64,000 nt of DNA, from positions 402,991-466,990 of the forward strand of contig JAGTTF010000197.1 in the NCBI GenBank assembly GCA_019095985.1, in the 5' to 3' direction. Under the pieces are notes generated by a model. The model was not told the origin of the DNA. It ran no database searches and saw only the letters and a program-made list of their open reading frames with translations. The translations under genes were made by a program, and so were the position numbers. The stretch comes from Streblospio benedicti. Taxonomy: Eukaryota; Annelida; Polychaeta; Spionida; Spionidae. This document shows, one piece after another, positions 50,430-63,575 of the stretch. Every line of letters starts with the position of its first letter. The stretch's first letter is position 1.

Positions 50430-50720
50430 AAGAAGGCTGTTGTTGCCTATAATAATGTATGTCGTAAATTCTCCAGGATTGCTAGAGGAGAGAATTTTAT
50501 GTCTCTAACAATCTTGACTCATTTAATGTTTTATATCGTAACAGCAAAGGTAAGTTCAGAGATAGATTGTTTCAACTGCAGCCACGCCATTAAATGGCAA
50601 AGGGTACTGTTTACATGAGATGCATTTTTATTGTGCTTTTACTGTTTGCTTTTTTACTGTTACTATTTTTGTACTAATTCATAATGTATGGAATTTTATA
50701 TTCTGAAATAAAGAAAAAGA
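50430..50720 (+). mobile_element. LINE C-terminal fragment
   Basis: The + strand reads KKAVVAYNNVCRKFSRIARG, then in a shifted frame SNNLDSFNVLYRNSKGKFRD and RLFQLQPRH before a stop: the AYN..R...G.PRG and NI.TFN.L.R end of CR1-type LINEs. One frameshift lies between the two parts. A polyA-like AAATAAAGAAAAAG tail follows. Confidence 0.7.
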
Positions 50721-50784
50721 TAAAATTTAACAATAAGACCATGCCTTACGGCCATAAAGAGACTAAACGCAAGCCTCACTAATA

Positions 50785-51490
<706 letters not shown>

Positions 51491-51491
51491 A

Positions 51492-51657
51492 GAGTAGAGC
51501 CTCTCTATTAGGACCCCTTTGGGACCAGTGTTAGGTGGTCTCGATAGAGAGGTGGTATCTGTGCGGAGGTTCATTTTAATAGCTTTATGAGGTTGTGGAC
51601 CATGAAAAGTGGTCTTATTATAGAGGTGGTCTTAATTGGAGGTTCTACTGTATATTA
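51492..51657. mobile_element. pogo-like MITE
   Basis: TAGAGTAGAGCCTCTCTATT to GGAGGTTCTACTGTA with the family interior. Confidence 0.85.
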
Positions 51658-51690
51658 TGCTGTGATACTCGGGTGGTCTGTATCACAATA

Positions 51691-51870
51691 CAGTAGAACC
51701 TCCAATAAGAAAACCACCTCTCTATTGATACCACCTCTACAATAAGACCACTTTTCACAGCTTCAAACATTCATAAGCTATATAAAGCTACCATAATGAA
51801 CCTCTGTATAGAGACCACCTAACAGTGGTCATCTCAAAGATGGTCCTAATAGGGAGGTTCCACTGTATAA
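51691..51870. mobile_element. pogo-like MITE, opposite orientation
   Basis: TACAGTAGAACCTCCAATAA to AGGGAGGTTCCACTGTA, only about 34 bp from the previous copy and inverted relative to it. Confidence 0.85.
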
Positions 51871-52159
51871 GGGCTGCATTGAGCAGGTCACCCTGAGTGA
51901 GCCGCCGCCGCCGCCAGCAGTGAGCACTTTTACTCATACTCCAATTAGCCGCAAGGTGTGGTTTTAGTATTGTGAAGAAAAACATGTTTACATGAATCAT
52001 TAGCCTTGAAGTTGAAGTGTTGTTTTTTCTATTTGAACAAAAAAATAGGGTGTGGGATTTCTTGACTCCTGATACCCCCCTCCCCCAATACGTTCAGCGT
52101 CCGTCATGACTTGAGCTCTCCGGCCCAGTAGTCCCCTTGTAACAGCTGCGAGTCGCGAA

Positions 52160-53100
52160 TCCCGCCTATACGTGCACTGGTGAACGGGCAAATTCAGTAA
52201 ACATGCTCAAAGTTTGTTGACAAAAATACGCTTTGGTTAAAAGTTTGTTGCACAACGCATTCGTACGAATAGGTGCTTGGGCGGCATTTAATGCACAAAA
52301 CTGTATGTTAATATTAGCTCGAGTTACGAAGCCAAGCGAACAATTACTTATATGTGCGAATTGTCTGACGCAACATAACTATTTCTAAAGCCTGCGTTAC
52401 ACATCGGCGAATTTATCATACATAGACTAACCAGGGCCGTTGCCAGGATTGCAAAACACGAAGCAAAGAAGTTTTGCGAGGGTGCTATTTATGTTAAACA
52501 TGAAAGAGTACGCTTGTCCAGTATGGATACAGATGCTTTGCAAATTGGCAGTGAGTTTGGCTTTTGTGACATGAATATATATTTATTTGGAGCGTAAAAG
52601 TGAATTTGTTAACCCTCAGTTTCATTTTGGGTTTATTCCAAAAATAACTCGCAAAAACAGAAGAGGCATTTGCCTCCCCTGCCTCATGTGCTGTTACGGT
52701 CCTACTAACGTGCACTGGCGAACTGGCAAATTCATCGGAAAATTTCGAACCTGTTAAAAACTGTTGAAGAAAACAGATTGGTTAAAGGTTGCTACAAATC
52801 GTTACACTGCGTTCAGTAATCATTGAACATTCGCACATATAAGTAACAATTCGCTTGACTCATTAACTCGTCGCACCATGCATTTTTACTACGTCCAATG
52901 CCGCCACAATACGCCCAAGTTGACGACTTGACACAATACGTGCAGATGCGTTGCACGGGTTCGCATGCGATCGCTAAAAGCTGCTTTCCGCCTACGTACC
53001 CTGACGTGCAATGACGAAATGGCAAATTCGATCGTCAGGAAATTCTGAACATGTTCAAAATTCAGTGTAACACGCATTTTACCACATTCAATGTCGCCTC
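52160..53100. repeat. Cluster of one dispersed repeat family with a nested MITE
   Basis: CGTGCACTGG(C/T)GAAC with GGCAAATTC occurs at about 52171, 52710 and 53000; GTTGCACAACGCATTCG and CATAACTATTT at 52245 and 52375; GCCTGCGTTACACATCGGCG at 52391. The pieces are inverted or shuffled and related to 19295-19450. Confidence 0.55.
52433..52703. mobile_element. hAT-like MITE, second copy
   Basis: CAGGGCCGTTGCCAGGATTG to TGTTACGGTCCTA. The flanks read GACTAAC before and CTAACG after, suggesting a target duplication ending CTAAC. Interior shared with 6799-7203. Confidence 0.65.
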
Positions 53101-54655
53101 AATACACCCACTAACCTGTCCAAAATCGTATTGATGCGGTGCACAGATTCGCATGTGATCGTTGGTTATTATACTACTTATTCTGTGTATTGTCTCCAAA
53201 TACAATAAGTGGTATAAAAACCAACAATGAGACCATCTGTGTCGTCTAAAATTAAACAAATTGCAAATAGATCGTCTATGTGTAAAGCGGGTTAAGGAAG
53301 GTAAAGGAAGCTGCACTGTGGTGAGATCAAGGGGAGACGTGCCGACTGTCGCGTACACCAACGTGAGAAACAGGGGTGAAGGACAGCCGTAATGTGTACT
53401 AACGAGCCAGGACATTATCATTATCAGGGTACGTGATCGCATGTGGATTTCTATGGTGTAATATGATTAGTACTGTCTTCTGGTCACTGCTGTATGAATA
53501 CTCGAAAGTTGTAAAAATGTTTTAATAGCTGTTTGCCGCAGGCGGGGACGGCGGCCGTCAATCATGACCTGACATGCGCAGTAGTGTTTTTGAGAATGTC
53601 TGCTGAAGCAGACGAAACTGTCAAACAATTGGAAATTCTTTGTGTTGTGGAAGATGAAAAGAATAAATATGTTTCATGAACGTTTCGGTACTTAAGCACC
53701 CTCCCCAGATATAATGACAGATTGTTAAACATAAACGTTGAATGAAATGATAAAATGGTTTGGAATGGGTGTTGATAAATTACATGTACAATAACTTAGA
53801 ATACATTCACACAGCAGTGAGCAGAAGACAATACTAATCATATGAATAACTGCTGCCGCTCAACTCATTTACTCATCAAACAGTGTAATAATTGTGATGG
53901 TAAAAGCCAACCTCCAACAGGGAATCATAACGTCCTCTTTCAGCGGGACGGACGAATGCTAGGAGCCTCGATTTGGAGGTTGGGTAAAAGCCTGACTTAC
54001 TGAAGACTCCGCTGTTTTTGTGCACTATCATGCGCCTGCTGGACCCGGGTGGCCACTTGTCAGCACAATCACGTGTGTAATCAGTGCACGTGTGACGTGT
54101 GCATACATTAGGCGTGTCGGGCGTGAGACATTGGGCCAGGAGGGGGGGGAGGGTTAATCTTCCATAGTCGCCCTATTTGGCATGTGCCACTGACAGGGGT
54201 CACCTTTTCAAACCCGCAGTTTCACTTGGGGTCATGGTTTCAACATTCTCGCCAGTTTCACTAAGGGAAGTTCAATATCTAGCTCTCTATTCATGTGATT
54301 TTGCATTATTGAGCCATGAAAAAGCGAAAAAAAGTAAATATAAGTTGTAAGTAAATCTTGTTTTCATCACAGTATCACATAGAATAATACCCCTTGGGAT
54401 AATACCTCCATTGTTTTCATCAGGTGGTTTCACTAGGGGTGTCATTTTCATAGTTTCATTGGTTTCACTAAGGGGTATGATTTTGGACCTTAAGTGCGCC
54501 ACCCACCCCCACCCCACCCCCACACACACACATTGGGGAGTTTTAGGCGAGCAGATAAGATGAGTTTATCGTTAATCCGCTCTCCTGCATCTTGTCAGAA
54601 TAGCAGCCCCCGCCTGGTGTCAGGACGGCCATCAAAGGTGGACGCTGCTCAATGG
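53101..54655. other. Stretch without a recognised gene
   Basis: 53160-53225 is a short palindrome (AATACAATAAGTGGTAT facing ATACTACTTATTCTGTGTATTG). No frame with a domain. Confidence 0.45.
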
Positions 54656-54835
54656 CTGATCCAGGTTTTGGGGTAAAAAAAAGGAGGTGGGGGCAGTTCA
54701 GGGATTTCATGGGTTTTGTACGCGCGATTGATGGCGGACGTGTAAAAAACCTATGAAAATGAAGTATATTGGTGGGAAAAGGATGGAAAAATGTGCCCCC
54801 CCCCGCCCCCAGTTCTTCCTATGCTTGGCGTGCCT
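54656..54835 (-). mobile_element. GGCAGATCCAGG MITE, reverse orientation
   Basis: CTGATCCAGGTTTTGGGG start; CTATGAAAATGAAGTATATT and GGTGGGAAAAGGATGG are the complement of the family interior; the right end is eroded in a C run. Confidence 0.65.
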
Positions 54836-56904
54836 AGACACGGGTTATTCATCTTTTCGCAACACAAAACAAATCTTACTTTGTTGTTGACAGTTTCGGC
54901 TGCCTCCATTCTCAAAACATCTCTCAGCGCATAATAAAAAAAATGGCGCAACGTAAATAGCCATGCCAATGTATGTATTCCATCACAAAAAACACGTTCA
55001 GGCTAGTGTCTATGCCCCCCCCCCCCCAATGATCACTCACCACTAATTGCCACTAAACGCCCGCGTCCGGCCACCGGCCGCTGTAGCCGGAAGTGAGACT
55101 CCGGTCACCAAAGTGGCGGCGGAAGTGACCACGACCCGGTGTAATCCCGCAGCCAGCCAGAGTGACCGCCGTGTACCCGCAGGAACGTTTGTTCTGTTCA
55201 CGCGCACCAGGTTGAAAATTACCTTCATTAATACGTGGCGTTTACTGACAATTGCCCGGACAAGGTTATTACGCTCCTTAGCCTGGATCATCCAGCCTCA
55301 GTGGTGGCGTGCAATATAGAGTCTGGTTGAACGAGACTACACGCTCCTTTCGAACTGCGGATACTCAAGTTCTCAGTGACGTCCTCGATTTCCAGGAATT
55401 GACCAGAACGTTCGACGTTGTCTTGATGTGGAATGCACACCTACTTAGGCAATGTCAAATTGCATTAGATTGTTCTCTCTTTTATAATATGTGTTTTTCT
55501 TATATATTCATTTGCAAATATATAAGAACTTGAGTTATGCAATATAAATGTATATGCGGCTGTCTCAATGGTGATTTTTATCCTGTTTTGTATTATTGGT
55601 TTGTCTTTATTATATATTTGCATTGGAGTTATGCAATATGAAGTTGTATTAAGATTCTCCAATGCTGTGATGTTTTTCTTCCTATTCAATTATCACTATT
55701 ATATCACTATTTATATCATGGAATTTTGCAATTAAGCTGGTTTAAAACTCCAATTGTTTCTGCAATCATAACGAAACTACGTTTTTTTGTACTTTTTTCT
55801 ATTCTACATTTCTATTCTACATCATAAGGTCTAATTGTGACAAATTTCCAAAATGTTTTAAGTTATTTAAGCTTGTTTTCAAAGCTTTTCAGCTCCACAG
55901 AGCTCTAATCGACTAAATTACAAGCATTTGACACTGTAAACGAATAGAGAAACGCCAGTGCGTGTAACTAGCAACTATCCAAACGAAACCCTGCCCCTCT
56001 GTCGCACACTGAGGTACCAGGTTACATGGACGCCGGTGATGCCGGCTGTTTCCTTCTACTCCCACAGGCTGGGAGTGTGTGATGCCCAAGCCCCTCGGGG
56101 CGACAAGGCGAGGGGGAGAGGGGACGGGGAGGGGGGCGGTATGCAGTGAATCCGTCAGCATTACATAAAGGATGCTACCCTGATAATTGTGAAATTGAAT
56201 GAACATAAAAATTGCTATCACCAAGAAGAGGATAACAGTAAATTAGATGATAAAATCATGAGACCCTACGCTGCATACCAAGTTCAATCAATTTTACAAT
56301 TTTCCACAGTCCTTAACCAGGTTGCGTGGTTGAAAAACTTAACTAGACAAGTGAAATTGCTATGACTTAGAAAAGCTATAATGGTGAATTGAATGATAAA
56401 ATCATCTACCCTGATTAGTTTGCGTTCGTGTAATTAATTGCATTGCTGTTTTGTGGCCGCGCCACTGTGACTGGAATATGAGCATAACAGTCATTTGTAA
56501 CTGAACATCTGGAGACAGTCACGGTTTTACTGTGCGAGAAATGCCTGTAGATATATACGAGAACATTATCAAACATTTTGAACACCTCTGTGACATGGGA
56601 ATGTACCAATATTTATCACGGGCCACAAACTCATGATATTTCGTTGACAAACTGAAATTATTTGGAATAATATTCAGGGCGTAAGAAATAAAGTGAATCA
56701 TGCCCATGTTAAAATGGTCATAGCAAAACAAGGGATGATCACTTGTTTGGCTTGTTTACATAATAATGCCCTGGCGAAAGCTCATGAATTCATAGTGGAT
56801 GAAAAAATGACACTGAACTACTAGTATTTGGCATAGGCCTACGTTTTATTTTTCCTGAAAATTTGAGAGAGCAATGCATTTGTTGATAGAGCAATGTAAA
56901 TGTA
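54836..56904. other. Stretch without a recognised gene
   Basis: GC-rich patch at 55060-55170 without a recognisable domain. 56200-56410 repeats TGAATGATAAAATCAT-type words. 56748-56900 is a copy of the repeat at 24538-24722. Confidence 0.45.
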
Positions 56905-57235
56905 AAATGTAAATGTGGTTGTTTATAGTCATGATTATAGTTTTCTCACGACTTTACATTCGCACCAGGCCGTTGGCATCCTTGGCACACTATAGCTTTC
57001 TCAACTCCCCGGGGAGCATACAGCACACTGTTACCGTAGCACAGATATGCTAGTCACTCACATTAGCGTTCACTCGCCTGACCTGTACCTATTTAACGTG
57101 TAGGTACCACGGAGCAGTGTGCAACCTGTTAGAGGCAAGTTTGCTCAACACCCACCACCAGACCCGACCGGGAATCGAACCCACGACCTTCTGGTCACGA
57201 GTCCAACTCCCTATCCACTCGGCCACGGAAGCAGA
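56905..57235 (-). mobile_element. tRNA-derived SINE, second body type, near full length
   Basis: The minus strand starts with the head GCTTCCGTGGCCGAGTGGAT, B box GTGGGTTCGATTCCCGG, then GGTACCTACACGTTAAATAG, TGTATGCTCCCCGGGGAGTT and an end TATAAACAACCACATTTACA. Confidence 0.85.
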
Positions 57236-58104
57236 AGCAATGCAAAATTAAAACGTACATTCCAACCTCCACTGCCAGCGCAAGTCCCGGACGGACGCTC
57301 CAAACCCCGCGGCGGCCGCTTTACCGCCTCGAGTGGAAGTAGTCCCCGCAAATAGTCCCATCACGCGCGCATTAATACACACGCCTATTTACGTCCGTCG
57401 TAAAACAGAGGCTATGAAAAGGAGGTCTCAGCCAATCTCCATTATGCAGCTAACAGTTACCCCGCGCCCATGCCGAGGAATGGACGGGGAGGAAGGCTTT
57501 AATGTCGTTAGGAGTTCATTGGTACAGTGACGCCCGCACAATCTGATGACTTATGTGACTTATATATCGACTAAAGAGTGCTTTCTTATGTACGTTGTAT
57601 TTGAATGCATCGCTTCCCGGCCGGAAATAGGTTTCAAGTTCTATGTGAACACAGTTTATATTCAGTGTTTACAAACATTTGCCACCCGATGATGTTTCTA
57701 ACTTCTGACGCTTTCACACAAGTTTGCACCATGAGAGATTGATATACTGAAACCTGTTAGGCAAGAACGGCAATGCACACGCTGATGAGTGGGAAATGGA
57801 AATAGTAAAGGAAAAAGGAAAAAGCCATACCCCCGTCATAGTAGAACAAGATAGTGTGTTGCATCTACCAGACTGAGTGTTTGATATTTCGGCTGTAAAT
57901 GCATACTACTTTATAGAAACTAAGGTCCAGTATACCTCACAAAATAACATTAAACTGAACCAAATGTTGGAATCATTTGTTTTCGTGTCACTTGGAGACC
58001 ACATTTATATAAAGATACCACCTGGATAATGAAACCATAGTTCGTGCCCTCTGAGATCAGTTTGCCCCATGGTTTGTCAATTTGTGAATTGAAACAGGCG
58101 AATT
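57236..58104. other. Stretch without a recognised gene
   Basis: Nothing recognised beyond a GC-rich patch near 57280-57330. Confidence 0.4.
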
Positions 58105-58414
58105 GTGCTTCTGTGGCCGAGTGGTTAGGGAGTTGGACTCGTGACCAGAAGGTCGTGGGTTTGATTCCCAGTCGGGTCTGGTGGTTGGTGTTGAGCAAAA
58201 TCATCCATAAGCTGCACACTGCTCCATGGCACCTACACGTTAATCAGGTACAGGTCGTTGGGTTGAAAGGGTGAGTGAGTGATGGGCGTGGTGCGCTGAA
58301 TTCGCTGCCGATGAAAGCATACAATTGATGATCAAAAAGTGGGCCAAAGACCTGGTGTAAATTGTACGGCCGTGAGAGCAAGACTTGGAGCACGACTATA
58401 AACCGGCTTCAGTT
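58105..58414 (+). mobile_element. tRNA-derived SINE, first body type, full length
   Basis: Head GCTTCTGTGGCCGAGTGGTT with B box GTGGGTTTGATTCCC, CTGGTGGTTGGTGTTGAGCA, CATGGCACCTACACGTTAAT, CTGCCGATGAAAGCATAC and an end GGAGCACGACTATAAACCGG. The A box resembles Ser/Leu tRNAs. Confidence 0.85.
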
Positions 58415-58824
58415 ATAATGAACAGTTCTCAATAAGCGTCTGAACTAGAATGCTACGTACAACAATGCCATTAGTACAAGAAATACAATAGTACTGCTTA
58501 CACTAAACCTATGCTTCTAGTACAAACTACTCTCATGTAATACATATTGCAGATTAATCTCCAAAACAAAATATCAGTTTCTAGGAAACTCCACAATGCA
58601 CCAGTACCAAAGTACAGTATGCAGGGGTACATTGTGACTAATCCTACAGAATTACTGTCTGCACAGGAACCCCCTCGAGTGCCATAATTCCTTCCTGATA
58701 ATCGGATTACATATGAAAGTTTGAGGGGAAGCTCGTAAATGTCTTTCTGTTGAGTACACGAGTGCATTATGCAGCGTTTTTAGCCTCCCACGGACTCGGT
58801 ACGTCCGCCAATACACAGTCCCTT

Positions 58825-59820
58825 AGGGTATTAAAACTCTAAGAAATAATAAATCAGTTGGTTTGGATGGTATAAGTAATGAGATGATTAAGTATTCCCA
58901 GCATGCAATGCATTATTGTTTACTGAAAGTGTTTAATCGTATATTATGTGATGGGTTTTACCCTAACAGATGGGGAAGAGGATATATTGTGCCCCTGTTT
59001 AAGGGAGGGGATAAGTCTTTGCCTGTTAACTATAGAGGGATCACAATTATGAGCTGTCTTGCTAAATTGTCTAACATAATTCTCAATGATAGACTTGATA
59101 AATTCCTGGAATATGGAGGTAATAGCAAATTGGGGGAACCATCAGGTTCAAAATTATTTGCAATCTCTTTAAATTGTTTATAAATGATTTACCAGACTAT
59201 ATAAAAATAATTTACAGATACCAACAGAAAAACCATTGGGACTCACATTTTGGCGAGACTTTCACTCTTATCGCAAGAGCTTCTTCAGGCCGAATGACAG
59301 TCCTCAGTTGGTCATGTGACCGCCATGGCGGCGGCAGTCACATGACAGCAGGGGCAGGAAAACGGGGGGCAGGACCAACTAAGGACTGTCATTCTGCCTA
59401 AGACTTTTGCGATAAGCGAAAATCTTCAGGCAAAATGTGAGTCCCAGTTGGTCATTTGACCGCCATGGCGGGTATCTGTAAACAGCAGTGTATATATCAT
59501 GAATGAAGAAACCCAAGATGAGAGAAGTGTTCATTCTATATAAATTGTAGTGAAAATTTGCCGATGCTAGGTAACATGAGTTTAGGATATTTAATGTATG
59601 CTGATAAATATAGTAAAATTGCCTAAGTGTGAAAATGAGTTTGCAGATATTTAATGAGGAGTGGAAATAAAAATATTGTGGAAAAGGTTTTGTGATGACG
59701 GGGGATTGGAAGTAAATAAGAAGAAGTCTAAGATAATGGCATTTAATTCCAAAGGTTTAGTTATAAACACTAATATTCTATACAAAGTTAAAAATAGAAG
59801 ATGTGAACACTTATAGAATG
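58825..59820 (+). mobile_element. LINE reverse transcriptase fragment, interrupted
   Basis: Reads NKSVGLDGISNEMIKYS, NRILCDGFYPNRWGRGYIVP, LFKGGDKSLPVNYRGITIMS, LAKLSNIILNDRLDKFLE (RT blocks 0-3), then FINDLPDYI at about 59178. A MITE follows (59212-59478). Further on GGLEVNKKKSKIMAFNSKG continues the RT. The middle of the RT is missing, so this is a dead non-LTR element of the CR1/L2/Jockey sort. Confidence 0.85.
59212..59478. mobile_element. Palindromic MITE inserted in the LINE
   Basis: TTTACAGATACC at 59212 pairs with GGTATCTGTAAA at 59467. Arms of about 110 bp include TTGGGACTCACATTTTG, GAATGACAGTCCT(C/T)AGTTGG and GACCGCCATGGCGG. Confidence 0.85.
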
Positions 59821-59829
59821 TTAATACGA

Positions 59830-59981
<152 letters not shown>

Positions 59982-61319
59982 GGGGGGGGTGTTTGTATCA
60001 CAGGAAGTGACGAACAAGAGTTGTCGATATAATGCAAACTCACCCCAACATTGATTTATCAATAAGAACTAAGTGATGTGCCACTAGTTTTACTGGGTGT
60101 GCAAACTCAAACTTAAACAGAAATATCACTAGTATTATGTAACAGTACAATCAGTAATTGTTCTTAACGAATAATATGTTTAGGTCTACTTATCACCAAC
60201 AAATATACTTATATGTCAGTGTATAATTGAGAAATCAATGAGACATTGTGATATACACTTTGGCAAGCATAGAATAAGTCGAATGAAACTGAAGATTTTG
60301 CCGATTAAATAGATTGGGTTTCTAGAATTTCAATTAATTAGATGTCTCAGTTTCATCAATTAGTCATGAAGTGTATCGTCATATCTCACGGCTATATGCG
60401 GTATATTATGAACATGGACCATTTGTTTATGTTACAAAGGTATTGGTTTTGTACAAAACCACAATTTGTCCTCATATTTCACGATGACGCAGAAACTGAG
60501 CGAATTTTGTCTTCTCGCTTTTAAGTTTTGGCATCGTCATATAAAATTACCCCCCCCCCCAAACCCCCAACCCCCCCCACACACAATTTGACCATGTTCT
60601 GTTGGTGTTATACAAAGGACAGTTAATGAAGTCGTGTTTCGTATCTTCCACCTCTAGTCCACACACACACGGTCATCTATTTCATGTAGTTCATAAAGAT
60701 GGTATTTAAGCCTGCCACTGCAGCGCATTCGTAGTTGGCAATGAACTACACTTGCGCTCTATTGCTGACGTGGAAATGGATTAGAGGGGTCGGAACTTTG
60801 TTATTTTGTTGTAAACTTCTTTTATGTCAGTAATCAATCTAGTATTTGCATTAATTCCATTTTCTTATAAGATCTGGAAGCAAAGAGCTTTAAAAGTGTC
60901 CAGTGAATTGTTAACTGGAACCATTGGCTTCGTTGGCTATTGGCTTCAGGGTGAGGAATACATCTGGTATCAACCTATTTTGTGGCAACTATGATGGGGT
61001 TGTATTGTAAAACATATTGTGCATTTGTATTAATTTAGATTGAGACCTTCTTTATGCAAGAGTAGGTCATTGTAGTTCTTGTCTCAATAGCTTACGGCTA
61101 GTGCCTTTCTTGGCTCCAGTGACTGTCCTGGTCTGTGCAGTTATCATTTGGTTGGTGTATCTGCTGGTGTTTTACAAGTAAAAAAAATAATAAAATATCG
61201 TTTCATGATGTTTACGGTCAATAAACATTTCAAACTTGTAAGACGTCTGGCGAGGTTTGGAGGTCTTTTTAAGCACTTTGTCACATTCCGTACTTGGCCA
61301 TCTTTGGGTCCTGCATCAT
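59982..61319. other. Stretch without a recognised gene
   Basis: 60550-60590 is a C-rich run. No frame with a domain. Confidence 0.45.
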
Positions 61320-61643
61320 ACAGATGGATAGAGAATTGAACTTGTGACCAGAAGGTCGTGGGTTCGATTCCCGGTCGGGTCTGGTGGTAGGTGTTGAGTA
61401 AGCATACCGCTCATAGGTTGCACACTGTTCCGTGGTACCTACACGTTAAATAGGTACAGGTCAGGCGAATGAACGCAAATGTGAGTGATAAGCACGTCTG
61501 CGATTTGCTGTATTCTCCCGGGGAGTTGAGAAGAATATAGTGTGACAAGGATGCTCTCAATGACCTGGTGTAAATATGTTAAGTCGCTAGAGCACGATAA
61601 CAGTGAATTCCGACTATAGACAACCACATTTACATTTACATAT
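61320..61643 (+). mobile_element. tRNA-derived SINE, second body type
   Basis: The A-box part is altered; GACCAGAAGGTCGTGGGTTC and GATTCCCGGTCGGGTCTGG are intact; the body has GGTACCTACACGTTAAATAG and GCTGTATTCTCCCGGGGAGT; it ends ACAACCACATTTACATTTAC. Confidence 0.85.
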
Positions 61644-61861
61644 CCAGATGGAGCGGTCCATGATGGACTAGAAGCGATGGTTTAACACCGAGCTGTTCAT
61701 GGTGAGACAATCACTCGTTTAACAAGCACTACAGCTTGGTGAGATGCGCGGATAGAGGATGTCATTGCCAACGCACACCTCTAAAACGGCTCCAAATTGA
61801 CACGAAGTGCTTCTTGTATAGGAGACATTGAGCGACCCCTGTTTAAAACCAAATTTGACCC

Positions 61862-61993
61862 CCATAGGCAGATCCAGGGGGCCCAGGGCGCGCGCGCCCC
61901 CTTTTCCCACCAAAATACTTCGTTTTCCAATGGGTTTTTCGTGAAATCCCGTAAGTGCGCCCCCCCCCCTTTTCCAAAATTCTGGATCTGCCA
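61862..61993 (+). mobile_element. GGCAGATCCAGG MITE, compact complete copy
   Basis: ATAGGCAGATCCAGGGGGCC to CCAAAATTCTGGATCTGCCA; about 130 bp; interior CCCACCAAAATACTTCGTTT. Confidence 0.85.
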
Positions 61994-62384
61994 AAGACCC
62001 CAGATGTTGCTCTTTCACTAACTTCACGGTGGAAAATGCTGTTGGGCGTTTTATTGATGTCAACGTTTGAGAATTGAACTGTGTGGTGACATAGATGGAA
62101 AATGTTTGTATTTGAAAGTTGTACACGTGTCCACATAGATTAACAGCAAACGACATTATCGGGCTGGTCGCCGCCACCCAGAACTACTCGGAATGTTTCG
62201 GAGCTCAACAGACCTCGGATGTGATCCGATGGAATCCACTTTGGAACTATGTTGCTTTTCTTCACGGGTAATGTTTGTTGTGAGAGTAGCGGAAACATAC
62301 GAGGATTACCGAATGGGTCGCCGCCGCCTAACGACGCCATTGCTGTGACGTCACGTCCGGCTGTGGGGATTACAGCTAAATAGA

Positions 62385-62545
62385 CCCATTTAGGGGGGGG
62401 GGGGGCTTCCCCCCTTCCCCAAACAGTCTTCTTTCTAAGGAGGGTTTTGGCTTGTCTGATATTATCTACCACTAGTGCAAGCAAGATCGAGGAAATCCTT
62501 TATGTGTGCCCCTCCTGCCTTTTCCAAAAGCCTGGATCTGCCCGT
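62385..62545. mobile_element. GGCAGATCCAGG MITE, right part
   Basis: Ends TTTTCCAAAAGCCTGGATCT then GCC. The left part is a G/C homopolymer block. Confidence 0.6.
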
Positions 62546-62774
62546 GCACCTCAGAGAGAGAGGTTCTTGTCATTTGTATAACAGCTCCTTGAGCTTAAGT
62601 GTTACAGTAATATTGTGAGATGTTCAATGAACTGAAACATTCATTGCTGTTATTCTTCAAATGTTTATATCATTATGTTTGTAATGTACTCGTATAAAAA
62701 AAAAAATTGAAACTTAAAACTGCAAATTTCAACTGTAGTAAAACCTGCATTCAGCGTAGAGGGTCTAGACGCCT

Positions 62775-62967
62775 CATTTATTATGAGCATCACTCTAATT
62801 ATGTGCACATCAGTCGCACTCCTGCACAAATGGTCAGTTATTCTCCTATTTGTTATTTACGACTTACGTTTTGATTACGCATGCGTTGTCATGGAGATAG
62901 ACGTAATCTTCAACCCTACGACGGATGTGCCCATAATTTGAGTGATGCTCATAATATGAATGAGTCT
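62775..62967. mobile_element. Palindromic MITE
   Basis: CATTTATTATGAGCATCACT then CTAATTATGTGCACATC at the left; GATGTGCCCATAATTTGAGT then GATGCTCATAATATGAATG at the right; arms of about 37 bp. Confidence 0.8.
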
Positions 62968-63464
62968 ACCAAGATAGGCTAGCTACAAAAATAAAGATTA
63001 ACAACAAACTCAACAAAGTCAACAGTTTCAAGAAAAGTTCTACTGTAAACACCAAGTCACGCAGCGGTTGAGTGAGAGACGGAACAGATTATAAAGTTAG
63101 AAAGGTGCGAAAGTTTATTCAATCACAAATTTTCGCATCTTCGATGCTTCTTCAAATGAAAAATGTTATTTTGTTGGAACGTTATACGTGCACTGACAAT
63201 AATGTACGTCTTTACACGTATAACGCAAAAACGTAACACTGAAGGAACGTTAAACGTAAAACGTATCGCGGCACGTGTAATAGAGAAGCGTCCCCCCGTA
63301 GCTGCTGAATGTTTCTCGTCACGCGCCGGCCGCAGAATTAGCTCGGGGTGATAAGTCAGCGTAGGGGCGCATTATGTATGCAAATGAGGGGCGCCAAGAC
63401 GGATGGCGGCGGCGGCGGGGGTACAGGACAGCCTCCCGTAAGGACACGGCCGAGGGACGGCGCC
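62968..63464. other. Stretch without a recognised gene
   Basis: ACGTATAACG-like words recur at 63180-63260. Nothing else recognised. Confidence 0.4.
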
Positions 63465-63575
63465 TGGAGGGGTCTCAATAGAGTTGAGAGGTGCTCACTT
63501 TGTGGGAGGTTGTGGGGGTATGTTTATGGAAGTTTGGGACCTTACAAAGTGGTTTGATTAGAGAGGACTATAGAG
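63465..63575. mobile_element. Strongly diverged pogo-like MITE
   Basis: GGTCTCAATAGAG, TTTATGGAAGTTTGGGACC and AAAGTGGTTTGATTAGAGAG keep the family order; the termini are gone. Confidence 0.5.

Noticed and set aside
58105-58180. tRNA-Ser/Leu gene
   Set aside because: The same head occurs in several SINE copies followed by a conserved 200-bp body, so it is part of a retroposon.
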